Source: Mycolicibacter acidiphilus
GTDB taxonomy: Bacteria; Actinomycetota; Actinomycetes; Mycobacteriales; Mycobacteriaceae
Assembly (NCBI RefSeq): GCF_018455725.1
Contig: NZ_JAHCLR010000005.1
Location: 117,170-181,169 of the forward strand
DNA length: 64,000 nt
Reading direction: 5' to 3'
Shown: piece after piece, positions 51,380 to 59,566 of the stretch
Layout: each line of letters begins with the position of its first letter
How positions within the stretch are numbered: position 1 is the first letter of the stretch
The notes under the pieces: generated by a model
What the model was told of the DNA's origin: nothing
Databases searched by the model: none
Seen by the model: only the letters and a program-made list of their open reading frames with translations
Program-made: the position numbers and the translations under genes

Positions 51380-52307
51380 GGTAATCCGGATCGGCACCCG
51401 CGGCAGTCTGCTGGCCACCACTCAGGCCGGCACCATCCGGGACGCGCTGATCGCGATGGGCCACCCCGCGGAACTGGTGATCATCAGCACCGAGGGTGAC
51501 CGCTCGGCGGCGCCGGTCGCCGAGATCGGGGTGGGGGTGTTCACCGCGGCGCTGCGTGAGGCGATCCTCGACGGCCGCGTGGACGCCGCCGTCCACTCGC
51601 ACAAGGATCTGCCGACCGGCGAGGATCCGCGGTTCGTCATCGCCGCGATCCCGCCCCGGGAGGACCCGCGCGACGCGCTGGTGGCGCGCGACGGGTTGGT
51701 GCTCGGCGAGCTGCCGGCCGGCTCGGTCGTCGGCACGTCGTCGCCCCGGCGGGCCGCACAGCTTAGAGCACTGGGTCTCGGTTTGGAAATTCGCCCCCTA
51801 CGAGGCAACCTAGACAGCAGGTTGAACAGGGTAAGCAGCGGCGAACTCGACGCAATCGTGGTAGCTCGGGCGGGTTTGGCCCGGATCGGGCGCCTCGAAG
51901 CCGTCACCGAAGCGCTGGAGCCGGTGCAGATGTTGCCGGCGCCGGCTCAGGGGGCGCTTGCGATCGAATGCCGCGCAGGTGATACCGCACTGGTCGCGGT
52001 GTTGGCGGAGTTGGACGACGCCGACACCCGTCGGGCGGCCACCGCGGAGCGCGCCCTGCTCGCCGAACTGGAGGCGGGTTGTTCCGCACCGGTGGGCGCG
52101 ATCGCCGAGGTGGTCGAGTCCATCGATGAGGACGGGCATGTCTTCGAGGAGCTGTCGCTGCGCGGTTGCGTGGCGGCGCTGGACGGATCCGACGTGATCC
52201 GCGCGTCCGGCATCGGCAGTCCGGACCGAGCCCGAGAACTGGGTGTCTCGGTCGCGGCGGAACTGTTCGAGTTGGGTGCGCGGGAACTGATGTCGGACGC
52301 GCGGTGA
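51372..52307 (+). CDS. hemC: Porphobilinogen deaminase (hydroxymethylbilane synthase)
   Basis: A 311-residue enzyme polymerising four porphobilinogens to hydroxymethylbilane. N-terminal [15 protein letters not shown], then AVHSHKDLP (catalytic Asp region), [13 protein letters not shown] and [12 protein letters not shown]. The dipyrromethane cofactor Cys is in [11 protein letters not shown]. The only sensible start is TTG at 51372, inside the hemA 3' end (8-bp overlap), since the next codons before the conserved core hold no ATG or GTG. Confidence 0.96.
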   Translation: MAEVIRIGTRGSLLATTQAGTIRDALIAMGHPAELVIISTEGDRSAAPVAEIGVGVFTAALREAILDGRVDAAVHSHKDLPTGEDPRFVIAAIPPREDPRDALVARDGLVLGELPAGSVVGTSSPRRAAQLRALGLGLEIRPLRGNLDSRLNRVSSGELDAIVVARAGLARIGRLEAVTEALEPVQMLPAPAQGALAIECRAGDTALVAVLAELDDADTRRAATAERALLAELEAGCSAPVGAIAEVVESIDEDGHVFEELSLRGCVAALDGSDVIRASGIGSPDRARELGVSVAAELFELGARELMSDAR

Positions 52308-52341
52308 AACACCCGCGCGGGGAAGTGACTGGGAGTAGCGA

Positions 52342-54066
52342 ATGGCTCGCCAAGTGAGCGTGCGGGGGCAGAAGCCCAAGCCGGGCCGCATTGTGTTCGT
52401 CGGTTCGGGTCCCGGTGACCCGGGCCTGCTGACGATGCGGGCGCGGACGGCGCTGACGAACGCCGCGTGCGTCTTCACCGACCCCGACGTGCCGGAAGCG
52501 GTGCTGGCGCTGGTCGGCACCGACCTGCCGCCGATCGTCGGCCCGGCACTGCCGGACAGCAAGCCGGCTGCGGTCGCCGGTGACGGTGCCGACGCCACGG
52601 CCGACGACGACACCGCGGCCGACGACACCGACACCGAGGCCTCCGCGGCCGCCGGCGGCGCGGACATCCGCCCGGCGCTGGGCGAGCCGGCCGAGGTCGC
52701 CAAGATCCTGGTCGCCGAGGCCAAGACCGGCGTCGACGTGGTGCGCCTGGTCGCCGGGGATCCGCTCTCGGTCGACTCGGTGATCACCGAGGTGAACGCG
52801 GTGGCGCGCACCCAGCTGCACTTCGAGATCGTGCCCGGGCTGCCCGCCACCAGCGCGGTGCCGACCTACGCCGGTCTGCCGCTCGGCTCGTCGCACACCG
52901 TCGCCGACGTGCGCGACCCCCAGGTGGACTGGGCGGCGCTGGCCGCGGCCCCGGGGCCGCTGATCCTGCAGGCCACCACGTCGCACCTGCCGGACGCGGC
53001 CCGCACCCTGATCGAATACGGGCTGTCCGACGCCACCCCGTGCGTCGTCACCACGTCGGGCACCACCTGCTCGCAGCGCTCGCTGGAGTCCAGCCTGGGC
53101 GGCCTGACCGAGGCGTCGGCGCTGGCGCCGATCGACCCGGTGATCTCGCCGAACGGGCAGGAGACCAGCGCCGGCCCGCTGGTGGTGACGATCGGCAAGA
53201 CCGTCAGCAACCGGTCCAAGCTGAACTGGTGGGAGAGTCGCGCGCTGTACGGCTGGACCATTCTGGTGCCGCGCACCAAGGACCAGGCCGGTGAGATGAG
53301 CGACCGGCTGGTCGGACACGGCGCACTTCCGATCGAGGTGCCGACCATCGCCGTCGAGCCGCCGCGCAGCCCCGCCCAGATGGAGCGGGCCGTCAAGGGT
53401 CTGGTGGACGGCCGCTACCAGTGGGTGGTGTTCACCTCGACCAACGCCGTGCGCGCCGTGTGGGAGAAGTTCGCCGAGTTCGGTCTGGACGCCCGGGCGT
53501 TCTCCGGGGTGAAGATCGCCTGCGTCGGCGAGGCCACCGCCGAGCGGGTCCGCGCCTTCGGGGTCAGCCCGGAACTGGTACCGGCCGGCGAGCAGTCGTC
53601 GCTGGGACTGCTCGACGAATTCCCGGACTACGACGAGATCTTCGACCCGGTGAACCGGGTGCTGCTGCCGCGCGCCGACATCGCCACCGAGACGCTGGCC
53701 GAGGGGCTGCGCGACCGCGGCTGGGAGATCGAGGACGTCACCGCCTACCGCACCGTGCGGGCGGCACCGCCGCCGGCCAACATCCGCGAGATGATCAAGA
53801 CCGGCGGGTTCGACGCGGTCTGCTTCACGTCGTCGTCGACGGTGCGCAACCTGGTCGGCATCGCCGGCAAGCCGCACACCCGGACCATCGTGGCCTGCAT
53901 CGGCCCGAAGACCGCGGAGACCGCCGCGGAGTTCGGCCTGCGGGTGGACGTGCAGCCGGAGACCGCGGCGATCGGTCCGCTGGTCGACGCGCTCGCCGAG
54001 CACGCCGCAAGGCTGCGGGCCGAGGGCGCGCTGCCCCCGCCGCGTAAGAAGAGCCGCCGGCGGTGA
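52342..54066 (+). CDS. hemD: Uroporphyrinogen-III synthase fused to a methyltransferase-like domain
   Basis: A 574-residue bifunctional-type protein (Rv0511 homolog). The N-terminal domain (about 15-265) is a CobA/CysG uroporphyrinogen C-methyltransferase-like fold: IVFVGSGPGDPGLLTMRARTAL at the start and GLPATSAVPTYAGLPLG later. It is interrupted near residues 75-105 by an acidic, Ala/Asp/Thr-rich insertion (ADATADDDTAADDTDT), so SAM activity may be altered or lost. Residues 290-560 form HemD: WTILVPRTKDQAGEMSDRL, VVFTSTNAVRAV, CVGEATAERVRAFG, VCFTSSSTVRNLVG. The ATG start is 34 bp after hemC. HemD activity is well supported. Confidence 0.93.
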   Translation: MARQVSVRGQKPKPGRIVFVGSGPGDPGLLTMRARTALTNAACVFTDPDVPEAVLALVGTDLPPIVGPALPDSKPAAVAGDGADATADDDTAADDTDTEASAAAGGADIRPALGEPAEVAKILVAEAKTGVDVVRLVAGDPLSVDSVITEVNAVARTQLHFEIVPGLPATSAVPTYAGLPLGSSHTVADVRDPQVDWAALAAAPGPLILQATTSHLPDAARTLIEYGLSDATPCVVTTSGTTCSQRSLESSLGGLTEASALAPIDPVISPNGQETSAGPLVVTIGKTVSNRSKLNWWESRALYGWTILVPRTKDQAGEMSDRLVGHGALPIEVPTIAVEPPRSPAQMERAVKGLVDGRYQWVVFTSTNAVRAVWEKFAEFGLDARAFSGVKIACVGEATAERVRAFGVSPELVPAGEQSSLGLLDEFPDYDEIFDPVNRVLLPRADIATETLAEGLRDRGWEIEDVTAYRTVRAAPPPANIREMIKTGGFDAVCFTSSSTVRNLVGIAGKPHTRTIVACIGPKTAETAAEFGLRVDVQPETAAIGPLVDALAEHAARLRAEGALPPPRKKSRRR

Positions 54067-54072
54067 TCGCCG

Positions 54073-54141
54073 TCGCGTTGACTCTGCGCGCACGGCGGAA
54101 AAGTGTGAGTAACCGCCGCCGTCAACGCAGAGTCAACGCGA
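54073..54141. repeat. Nested inverted repeat between hemD and hemB
   Basis: Outer arms TCGCGTTGACTCTGCG (54073-54088) and its complement (54126-54141) are 16 bp and perfect. An inner pair ACGGCGG (54092-54098) / CCGCCGT (54116-54122) extends the stem. It fills the hemD-hemB gap and ends just before the hemB ATG at 54143, so a folded RNA would occlude the hemB ribosome site. Confidence 0.8.
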
Positions 54142-54142
54142 G

Positions 54143-55132
54143 ATGACTCTCGGCGGCTACCCGCGGCAGCGGCCGCGCCGGCTGCGCTCCACCCCGGCGC
54201 TGCGCCGACTGGTGGCGCAGACCTCCTTGGAGCCACGGCATCTGGTGCTGCCGATGTTCGTCGCCGACGGCATCGACGGGCCCAAGCCCATTCCGTCCAT
54301 GCCCGGGGTGTACCAGCACACCCGGGACTCGCTGCGGGCCGCCGCTTCGGATGCGGTGACCGCCGGGGTCGGCGGACTGATGCTGTTCGGGGTGCCGCAC
54401 GCTGACGACAAGGACGCCGCAGGCACCGTCGGCACCCACCCCGAGGGCGTGCTCAACACCGCACTGCGTGACCTCGCGAAAGATCTCGGCGACGCGACCG
54501 TGCTGATGGCCGACACCTGCCTGGACGAGTTCACCGACCACGGCCACTGCGGGGTGCTGGACGCTCAAGGCCGGGTGGACAACGACGCCACCCTGGCCCG
54601 CTACGTGGAACTGGCGGTCGCCCAAGCTGATTCAGGCGCGCAGGTGGTGGGGCCCAGCGGCATGATGGACGGCCAGGTCGCGGCGATCCGGGACGGGCTG
54701 GACGCCGCCGGGCACGTCGACACGGTGATCCTGGCCTACGCCGCGAAGTTCGCGTCGGCGTTCTACGGGCCGTTCCGCGACGCGGTGGACTCCACCCTGA
54801 CCGGGGACCGTCGCACCTACCAGCAGGAGCCCGGCAACGCCCGCGAGGCGCGCCGCGAGATCGTCCTCGACTTGGACGAGGGCGCCGACATCGTGATGGT
54901 CAAACCCGCCCTGGGCTACCTGGATGTGGTCGCCGCCGCCGCCGAGATGTCCCCGGTGCCGGTGGCCGCCTACCAGGTGTCCGGGGAGTACTCGATGATC
55001 GCCGCCGCGGCCGCCAACGGCTGGGTGGACGGGCGGGCCGCCGCACTGGAGTCGCTGATCAGCATCCGCCGCGCCGGTGCCGACATCGTGCTGACCTACT
55101 GGGCGGCCGAAGCCGCCGACTGGCTGGCATGA
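54143..55132 (+). CDS. hemB: Delta-aminolevulinic acid dehydratase (porphobilinogen synthase)
   Basis: A 329-residue enzyme condensing two aminolevulinates to porphobilinogen. N-terminal RPRRLRSTPALRRLVAQTSL; metal-site segment ADTCLDEFTDHGHCG, keeping two of the usual three zinc cysteines; lysines in AYAAKFASAFYGPF and VMVKPALGY for Schiff bases; closing YQVSGEYSMI. ATG 54143 directly follows the nested inverted repeat. The TGA overlaps the downstream membrane gene (ATGA). Confidence 0.97.
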   Translation: MTLGGYPRQRPRRLRSTPALRRLVAQTSLEPRHLVLPMFVADGIDGPKPIPSMPGVYQHTRDSLRAAASDAVTAGVGGLMLFGVPHADDKDAAGTVGTHPEGVLNTALRDLAKDLGDATVLMADTCLDEFTDHGHCGVLDAQGRVDNDATLARYVELAVAQADSGAQVVGPSGMMDGQVAAIRDGLDAAGHVDTVILAYAAKFASAFYGPFRDAVDSTLTGDRRTYQQEPGNAREARREIVLDLDEGADIVMVKPALGYLDVVAAAAEMSPVPVAAYQVSGEYSMIAAAAANGWVDGRAAALESLISIRRAGADIVLTYWAAEAADWLA

Positions 55133-55560
55133 CCGGCCCGGCTCAGCAACCCCCGCCGCCCGCCCGGACCCGGCCCGCCGACGTCGACACCGGCTTCTGG
55201 CTGTGGGCGGCGGCGCTGCCGCTGATGACGACCGGCTACGCGGTGAACCTGCTGACGTCACCGGAAGCCACCGGCAACCCCGTCTTCTACCCGATCGTCG
55301 GACTGACTGCGGTGGTGATGGTCGTCGTGGTGCTGACGTTCCTGATGCTGATGCGCTCCGGCTACCGGTGGGCGCGCACGGTGCTGACCGGCGGTGGCAT
55401 CGCGGCGGTGGTGTCCGCGCTGAACTCGCTGTCCGAGGCCGACCCCCGGCCGGCCGTCGCGCTGACGACGGCGGTGACCGGCATCGTCGGGTCGGTGCTG
55501 ATCGGCGGCGGCGTCCTGGTGCTGCACCGGGCCGCCGCGCAGGAGTATTTCACCCGGTGA
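55129..55560 (+). CDS. Membrane protein with four TM helices (Rv0513-like place)
   Basis: A 143-residue integral membrane protein. TM helices are visible at about 24-44 (FWLWAAALPLMTTGYAVNLL), 55-75 (FYPIVGLTAVVMVVVVLTFLM), 84-104 (VLTGGGIAAVVSALNSL) and 113-133 (VALTTAVTGIVGSVLIGGGV). ATG 55129 overlaps the hemB stop, suggesting the same transcript. It has no known domain, and its function is unknown. Confidence 0.8.
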   Translation: MTGPAQQPPPPARTRPADVDTGFWLWAAALPLMTTGYAVNLLTSPEATGNPVFYPIVGLTAVVMVVVVLTFLMLMRSGYRWARTVLTGGGIAAVVSALNSLSEADPRPAVALTTAVTGIVGSVLIGGGVLVLHRAAAQEYFTR

Positions 55561-55632
55561 GCGGTTGCGCGCCGGGTCAGGCAGACTGACGGGCGTGATT
55601 CTGGACGGTTCGCACCGCGGGGCGGGGCACAG

Positions 55633-56160
55633 GTGAGCGACGCGCGACTGTTCCACGAAAGCGGCGCCAGCTGGGCCTGGGTGCTGCTCGGCCCGGCCGC
55701 CGCGGTGACGATGCTGCTGCTGCAGCACGCCGGCGGGTACGGTTGGCGACCGCTGATCCCGCTCGTGTTCCTGGTGGTGGTCTCCGGCTTCGTGGGGTTG
55801 CAGGTGGCGGCGACGCGCGTGCACGCCTCGGTGGAGCTCACCGAGCAGACGCTGCGGGAGGGCACCGAGACCATCGCGGTCGACGACATCGTGCTGGTCT
55901 ACCCGGAGGCGGGCCGGCCCAGCAACTGGCGCCGGGGTGAGCCGGAGAAGTGGCAGGAGGCCAGGGCGCTGGGGGAGCTCAGCGGCGTGCCGGTCCGCCG
56001 GACGGGTATCGGGCTGCGGCTCAAGGACAAACGCACCGTCCAGGCCTGGGCGCACAACCACCGCGCGCTGCGGGCGGCGCTGACGCCGCTGGTGCAGGAG
56101 CGCTACGGGTTCCTCGAACCGTCCGACTTCACCGCGATCGACGACGGGGAGCCGGAGTGA
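55633..56160 (+). CDS. Membrane-anchored PH-like protein, DUF3093-like
   Basis: A 175-residue protein. It has two TM helices near the N-terminus (WVLLGPAAAVTMLLLQ and PLIPLVFLVVVSGFVGLQVAA) and a soluble beta-rich part with ATRVHASVELTEQTLREGTETIAVDDIVLVYPE, GIGLRLKDKRTVQAWAHN and LTPLVQERYG. The hairpin-TM plus PH-like layout recalls DUF3093/bPH proteins, but I am not certain. The GTG start is assigned, as no better one exists. Its TGA overlaps the GTG of the next gene. Confidence 0.7.
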   Translation: MSDARLFHESGASWAWVLLGPAAAVTMLLLQHAGGYGWRPLIPLVFLVVVSGFVGLQVAATRVHASVELTEQTLREGTETIAVDDIVLVYPEAGRPSNWRRGEPEKWQEARALGELSGVPVRRTGIGLRLKDKRTVQAWAHNHRALRAALTPLVQERYGFLEPSDFTAIDDGEPE

Positions 56161-56474
56161 GCCGGCCCGGCGCCCGCGCCGCCGTCGAACTGGCCCTGGC
56201 GGGCGTGGCGGCGCTGTGCTCCGCGGCGGCCTGGTCGCACGTCCGCTACCGGGTGCTGGTCGCGCCGGTGATCGACGGCGAGCCGGTGACCTCTTCGGTG
56301 GCGTTCCGGCCGCCGCTGCTGGCGCTGTCCCTGCTGCTGGCCACCGCCGCCGGGGTGCTGGTGGTGGTCGCGGCGGCGCGTGTCCGGCGGGCCGTGGTGG
56401 TGCGGCGCCGAACACTTCCCGCCGCGGTGAGCACCGCGGGTGTGAGCGTCGACACAACCGTCAAAATACCCTAG
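56157..56474 (+). CDS. Small membrane protein (two TM)
   Basis: A 105-residue membrane protein starting at a GTG that overlaps the previous stop (GTGA). TM helices are about 8-26 (AAVELALAGVAALCSAAAW) and 47-72 (PPLLALSLLLATAAGVLVVVAAARV), then a basic segment RRAVVVRRRTLP. The last codons and stop lie inside the CsoR-like copper operator at 56466-56482. Function unknown; position corresponds to the Rv0514 region of M. tuberculosis. Confidence 0.7.
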   Translation: MSRPGARAAVELALAGVAALCSAAAWSHVRYRVLVAPVIDGEPVTSSVAFRPPLLALSLLLATAAGVLVVVAAARVRRAVVVRRRTLPAAVSTAGVSVDTTVKIP

Positions 56475-56485
56475 GGGGGTATTAT
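56466..56485 (+). promoter_or_regulatory. CsoR-like copper operator with -10, leaderless start
   Basis: ATACCC-TAGGG-GGGTAT (56466-56482) closely matches CsoR operators such as that of copZA in Bacillus. A TATTAT -10 (56480-56485) overlaps its right arm and places transcription start at about the GTG at 56493. Copper-responsive control of the ATPase is inferred; no csoR gene is in the window. Confidence 0.75.
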
Positions 56486-56492
56486 CGGCGGG

Positions 56493-58613
56493 GTGACCAC
56501 CACCGACCTCGAACTGCGCGGAATGACCTGTGCCTCCTGTGCGGCGCGGGTGGAGAAAGGGCTGAACGCCCTCGACGGCGTGCACGCCACGGTGAACCTG
56601 GCGGTGGAGCGCGCCCACGTCGAACACGAATCCGGGGTGACGCCGGCGGACCTGGTGCGGGCGGTGGAGTCCGCCGGCTACCAGGCCTCGGTCATCGGGG
56701 CCGATCCCGCGGGCGCCGAACCCGCCGCCGAACCCGGGGACGGCCTGCTGCCCCGGCTGATCGGTTCGACACTGCTGAGCGTGCCGGTGGTGGCGCTGTC
56801 GATGGTGCGGGCCTGGCAGTTCGGCGGCTGGCAGTGGCTGGTGTTCGCGCTGACGACGCCGGTGGTGTTCTGGGGCGGCTACCGGTTCCACCGGGCAGCG
56901 GTGCGCAACGCCGCACACGGCGCCTCCACGATGGACACCCTGGTCTCGCTAGGCACCCTGGCCGCCTACCTGTGGTCGGCGGTCGCGGTCAGCACCGGCT
57001 ACGCCTTCGGGGAAGGTCACGTGTACTTCGAGGTGGCCGCCGTGGTGACGGTGTTCCTGCTGGCCGGCCGCTACGCCGAGTCGCACGCCAAACGCTCCGC
57101 GGGTGCGGCGCTGGCGGCGCTGCTGGAACTGGGCGCCAAGGACGCCGCGGTGATGCGGCGTGGCGAGGACGGTAAGCTCGCCGAGGTGCGGGTGCCGATC
57201 GCCGACCTGGCCGTCGGGCACGTGATCGTGGTGCGGCCCGGTGAGCGGATCGCCACCGACGGGGTCGTCGTCGACGGCAGCACCGCGCTGGACACCTCCG
57301 CGCTGACCGGTGAATCGCTGCCGGTCGATGTCGCCGAGGGCGATGCGGTGCTCTGCGGGGCGCTGAACACCTACGGGCTGGTGCTGGTGCGCGCCACCAA
57401 GGTCGGCGCCGACACGCAGTTGGCCCGGATGGGCAAGCTGGTCACCGACGCCCAGAACGGCAAGGCCGCGGTGCAGCGGCTGGCCGATCGGGTGTCGGCG
57501 GTGTTCGTGCCGGCGGTGCTGGTGATCGCGGCGCTCACCCTGGCCGGCTGGCTGGTGGCCGGGCAGCCCGTCACGGCGGCGTTCACCGCGGCGGTGGCGG
57601 TGCTGATCATCGCCTGCCCGTGCGCACTCGGCCTGGCCACCCCGACCGCGATCCTGGTCGGCACCGGCCGCGGCGCCCAGTTGGGCATCCTGATCAAGGA
57701 CCCGCGGGCCCTGGAGAACGTGCACGGCATCGACACCGTGCTGCTGGACAAGACCGGCACCGTCACCACCGGGGTGATGATGGTCGGCAACCTGGCTGTC
57801 AACCGGGGCGAGGACCCCAACACCGTGCTGGGCTGGGCCGCGGCCGTCGAATCCGGGTCCGAGCACCCGATCGCCGCCGCCGTCGTCGCCGCCGCGAAGG
57901 CCACCGGGGTGGCCGTCCCGAAGGTGACCGACTTCGCCAATCGGCCCGGCCACGGCGTGACCGGGATGGTCGACGGCGTGCAGGTCGACGTCACCCGCTC
58001 GTCGGCAGCCCACGAGACCGGCACCGCGATCGACGTGTCCTGGGCGGGCAAGGAGCGCGGCACGATCACGCTGACCGACACCGTGCGGGAGACCAGCGCC
58101 GACGCCGTGGCGACACTGCAGGCGATGGGCATCACCCCGATGCTGCTCACCGGTGACGGCGGCACGGTGGCCCGCAAGGTGGCCAAGGACGTCGGGATCG
58201 ACCCGGCGAACGTGATCGCCGACGTGCTGCCCACCGACAAGGCCGACGTCGTCAAGCGGCTGCAGGCGAAGGGCCGGCGGGTGGCGATGGTCGGCGACGG
58301 CGTCAACGACTCGGTCGCGCTGGCCACCGCCGACATCGGGATGGCGATGGGCACCGGCACCGACGCCGCCATCGAGGCCGGCGACCTGACCCTGGTCCGC
58401 GGCGACCTGCGCACGGTGCCGACCGCGCTGCGGCTGTCGGCGCGCACGCTGCGGATCATCCGGCAGAACCTGGTGTGGGCGTTCGGCTACAACGTCGCGG
58501 CGATCCCGCTGGCCGCCGCCGGCCTGCTCAACCCGATGATCGCCGGCGCGGCGATGGCGTTCTCGTCGGTGCTGGTCGTCACCAACAGCCTCCGGCTGCG
58601 CCGGTTCTCGTAG
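56493..58613 (+). CDS. Copper-translocating P1B-type ATPase (CopA/CtpA-CtpB-like)
   Basis: A 706-residue heavy-metal ATPase, likely exporting Cu(I). The N-terminal HMA domain has MTCASC at residues 11-16. Membrane motif CPCALG, phosphorylation motif DKTGT, SEHP, and the hinge GDGVND are present; in the latter, the usual following AP is SV (GDGVNDSVALA). The final TM pair has YN and MAFSS motifs of Cu+ pumps. GTG 56493 lies 11 nt after a CsoR-like operator and appears leaderless. An inverted repeat at 58613 may terminate it. Confidence 0.94.
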   Translation: MTTTDLELRGMTCASCAARVEKGLNALDGVHATVNLAVERAHVEHESGVTPADLVRAVESAGYQASVIGADPAGAEPAAEPGDGLLPRLIGSTLLSVPVVALSMVRAWQFGGWQWLVFALTTPVVFWGGYRFHRAAVRNAAHGASTMDTLVSLGTLAAYLWSAVAVSTGYAFGEGHVYFEVAAVVTVFLLAGRYAESHAKRSAGAALAALLELGAKDAAVMRRGEDGKLAEVRVPIADLAVGHVIVVRPGERIATDGVVVDGSTALDTSALTGESLPVDVAEGDAVLCGALNTYGLVLVRATKVGADTQLARMGKLVTDAQNGKAAVQRLADRVSAVFVPAVLVIAALTLAGWLVAGQPVTAAFTAAVAVLIIACPCALGLATPTAILVGTGRGAQLGILIKDPRALENVHGIDTVLLDKTGTVTTGVMMVGNLAVNRGEDPNTVLGWAAAVESGSEHPIAAAVVAAAKATGVAVPKVTDFANRPGHGVTGMVDGVQVDVTRSSAAHETGTAIDVSWAGKERGTITLTDTVRETSADAVATLQAMGITPMLLTGDGGTVARKVAKDVGIDPANVIADVLPTDKADVVKRLQAKGRRVAMVGDGVNDSVALATADIGMAMGTGTDAAIEAGDLTLVRGDLRTVPTALRLSARTLRIIRQNLVWAFGYNVAAIPLAAAGLLNPMIAGAAMAFSSVLVVTNSLRLRRFS

Positions 58614-58661
58614 ATTTCGGCGCGTTTCGTCCCGCTCAGCGCGCCGAAACGCGCCGAAATC
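58613..58661. repeat. 17-bp perfect inverted repeat, 15-nt loop
   Basis: GATTTCGGCGCGTTTCG (58613-58629) pairs with 58645-58661. The left arm begins at the last base of the ATPase stop codon. Symmetric and lying between convergent genes (56493 plus, 58677 minus), it is a likely bidirectional terminator without a clear U-tract. Confidence 0.8.
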
Positions 58662-58676
58662 GCACGGGGGTGGGGG

Positions 58677-59516
58677 TCACGAGTCGAGCCAGGCCAGTTC
58701 GCCGGGCAGCTGCGCCCGCCAGTAGTCGACGTCGTGCCCGCCGGGGGAGAAGCCGCCCGCCGGGCGCGGATTGAGCCGGCTGACGAACTGGCTGGTCGCC
58801 GGGTAGAACGGGTCGGAGGTGCCGCAGTCCACCCGCAGCGGGATCGGCGCCAGCTGCGGGATCAGGCTGTAGGCCGAGCTGGTCCGAAAGTCGTCGACGC
58901 TGTCGAACGCCCCCGGCGGCGCCCCGAAGTAGGTCAGGTACAGCGACGGGCTGATCGCGCAGATCCCGGCGGTGCGGGCCGGACCGAGGCGGGTGCCGAG
59001 CAGCAGCGAACCGTAGCCGCCCATCGACCAGCCCATGAACCCCACCCGCGAGGTGTCGATGTTCTTGGTGGCCAGCATCGGGATCAACTCGGACAGCACC
59101 ATCGCCCCGGAGTCGGTGCCGTTGGCGTGCCGGCGCCAGTAGGTGTTGCCGCCGTCGACGGCCACCACCGCGAACGGCGGCCGCCCGGCCGCCGCCAGCT
59201 GCGCCAGCTGCTCCTCCACCCCGAGGTCCATCACCCAGTTGGCGTCGCCGTCCTTGCAGTGCAGGGCGATCACCGGCCGCAGCGGCGCCGTCTGACCGGG
59301 CGGACGGGCGATGATCCAGTTGGTCTCCAGGCCGCCGCGGGCCGCGGAGACGAACGTCCCGGATTCCCGGGTCGGCCAGACACTGCCGGACGCCGACTGA
59401 TCGGTCGGGGCCGGTGCCGCCGACGAGCGGAATGGGCCGGCCAGTGCGCCCGCCGCGAACGCCCCCGCCACCCCGGCGCCGAGACGCAGCGCGGTACGAC
59501 GGTTCAGTTCAGGCAT
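58677..59516 (-). CDS. Tat-exported esterase, alpha/beta hydrolase (esterase D/Fbp-like)
   Basis: A 279-residue secreted hydrolase. The N-terminus NRRTALRLGAGVAGAFAAGALAG is a twin-arginine signal. The nucleophile elbow is GWSMGG (G-x-S-x-G) in VGFMGWSMGGYGSLLLG; oxyanion region VIALHCKDGDANWV; catalytic His probably in FSPGGHDVDYWRAQLP. It resembles the esterase/S-formylglutathione-hydrolase fold related to antigen-85. I used ATG 59516; GTG or ATG codons at 59522-59528 cannot be excluded. Substrate unknown. Confidence 0.85.
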   Translation of the reverse strand: MPELNRRTALRLGAGVAGAFAAGALAGPFRSSAAPAPTDQSASGSVWPTRESGTFVSAARGGLETNWIIARPPGQTAPLRPVIALHCKDGDANWVMDLGVEEQLAQLAAAGRPPFAVVAVDGGNTYWRRHANGTDSGAMVLSELIPMLATKNIDTSRVGFMGWSMGGYGSLLLGTRLGPARTAGICAISPSLYLTYFGAPPGAFDSVDDFRTSSAYSLIPQLAPIPLRVDCGTSDPFYPATSQFVSRLNPRPAGGFSPGGHDVDYWRAQLPGELAWLDS

Positions 59517-59566
59517 GCCCACCATCATCGCCCGCGGCCTCGATCACGCCGCACAGCCACGCCGTT

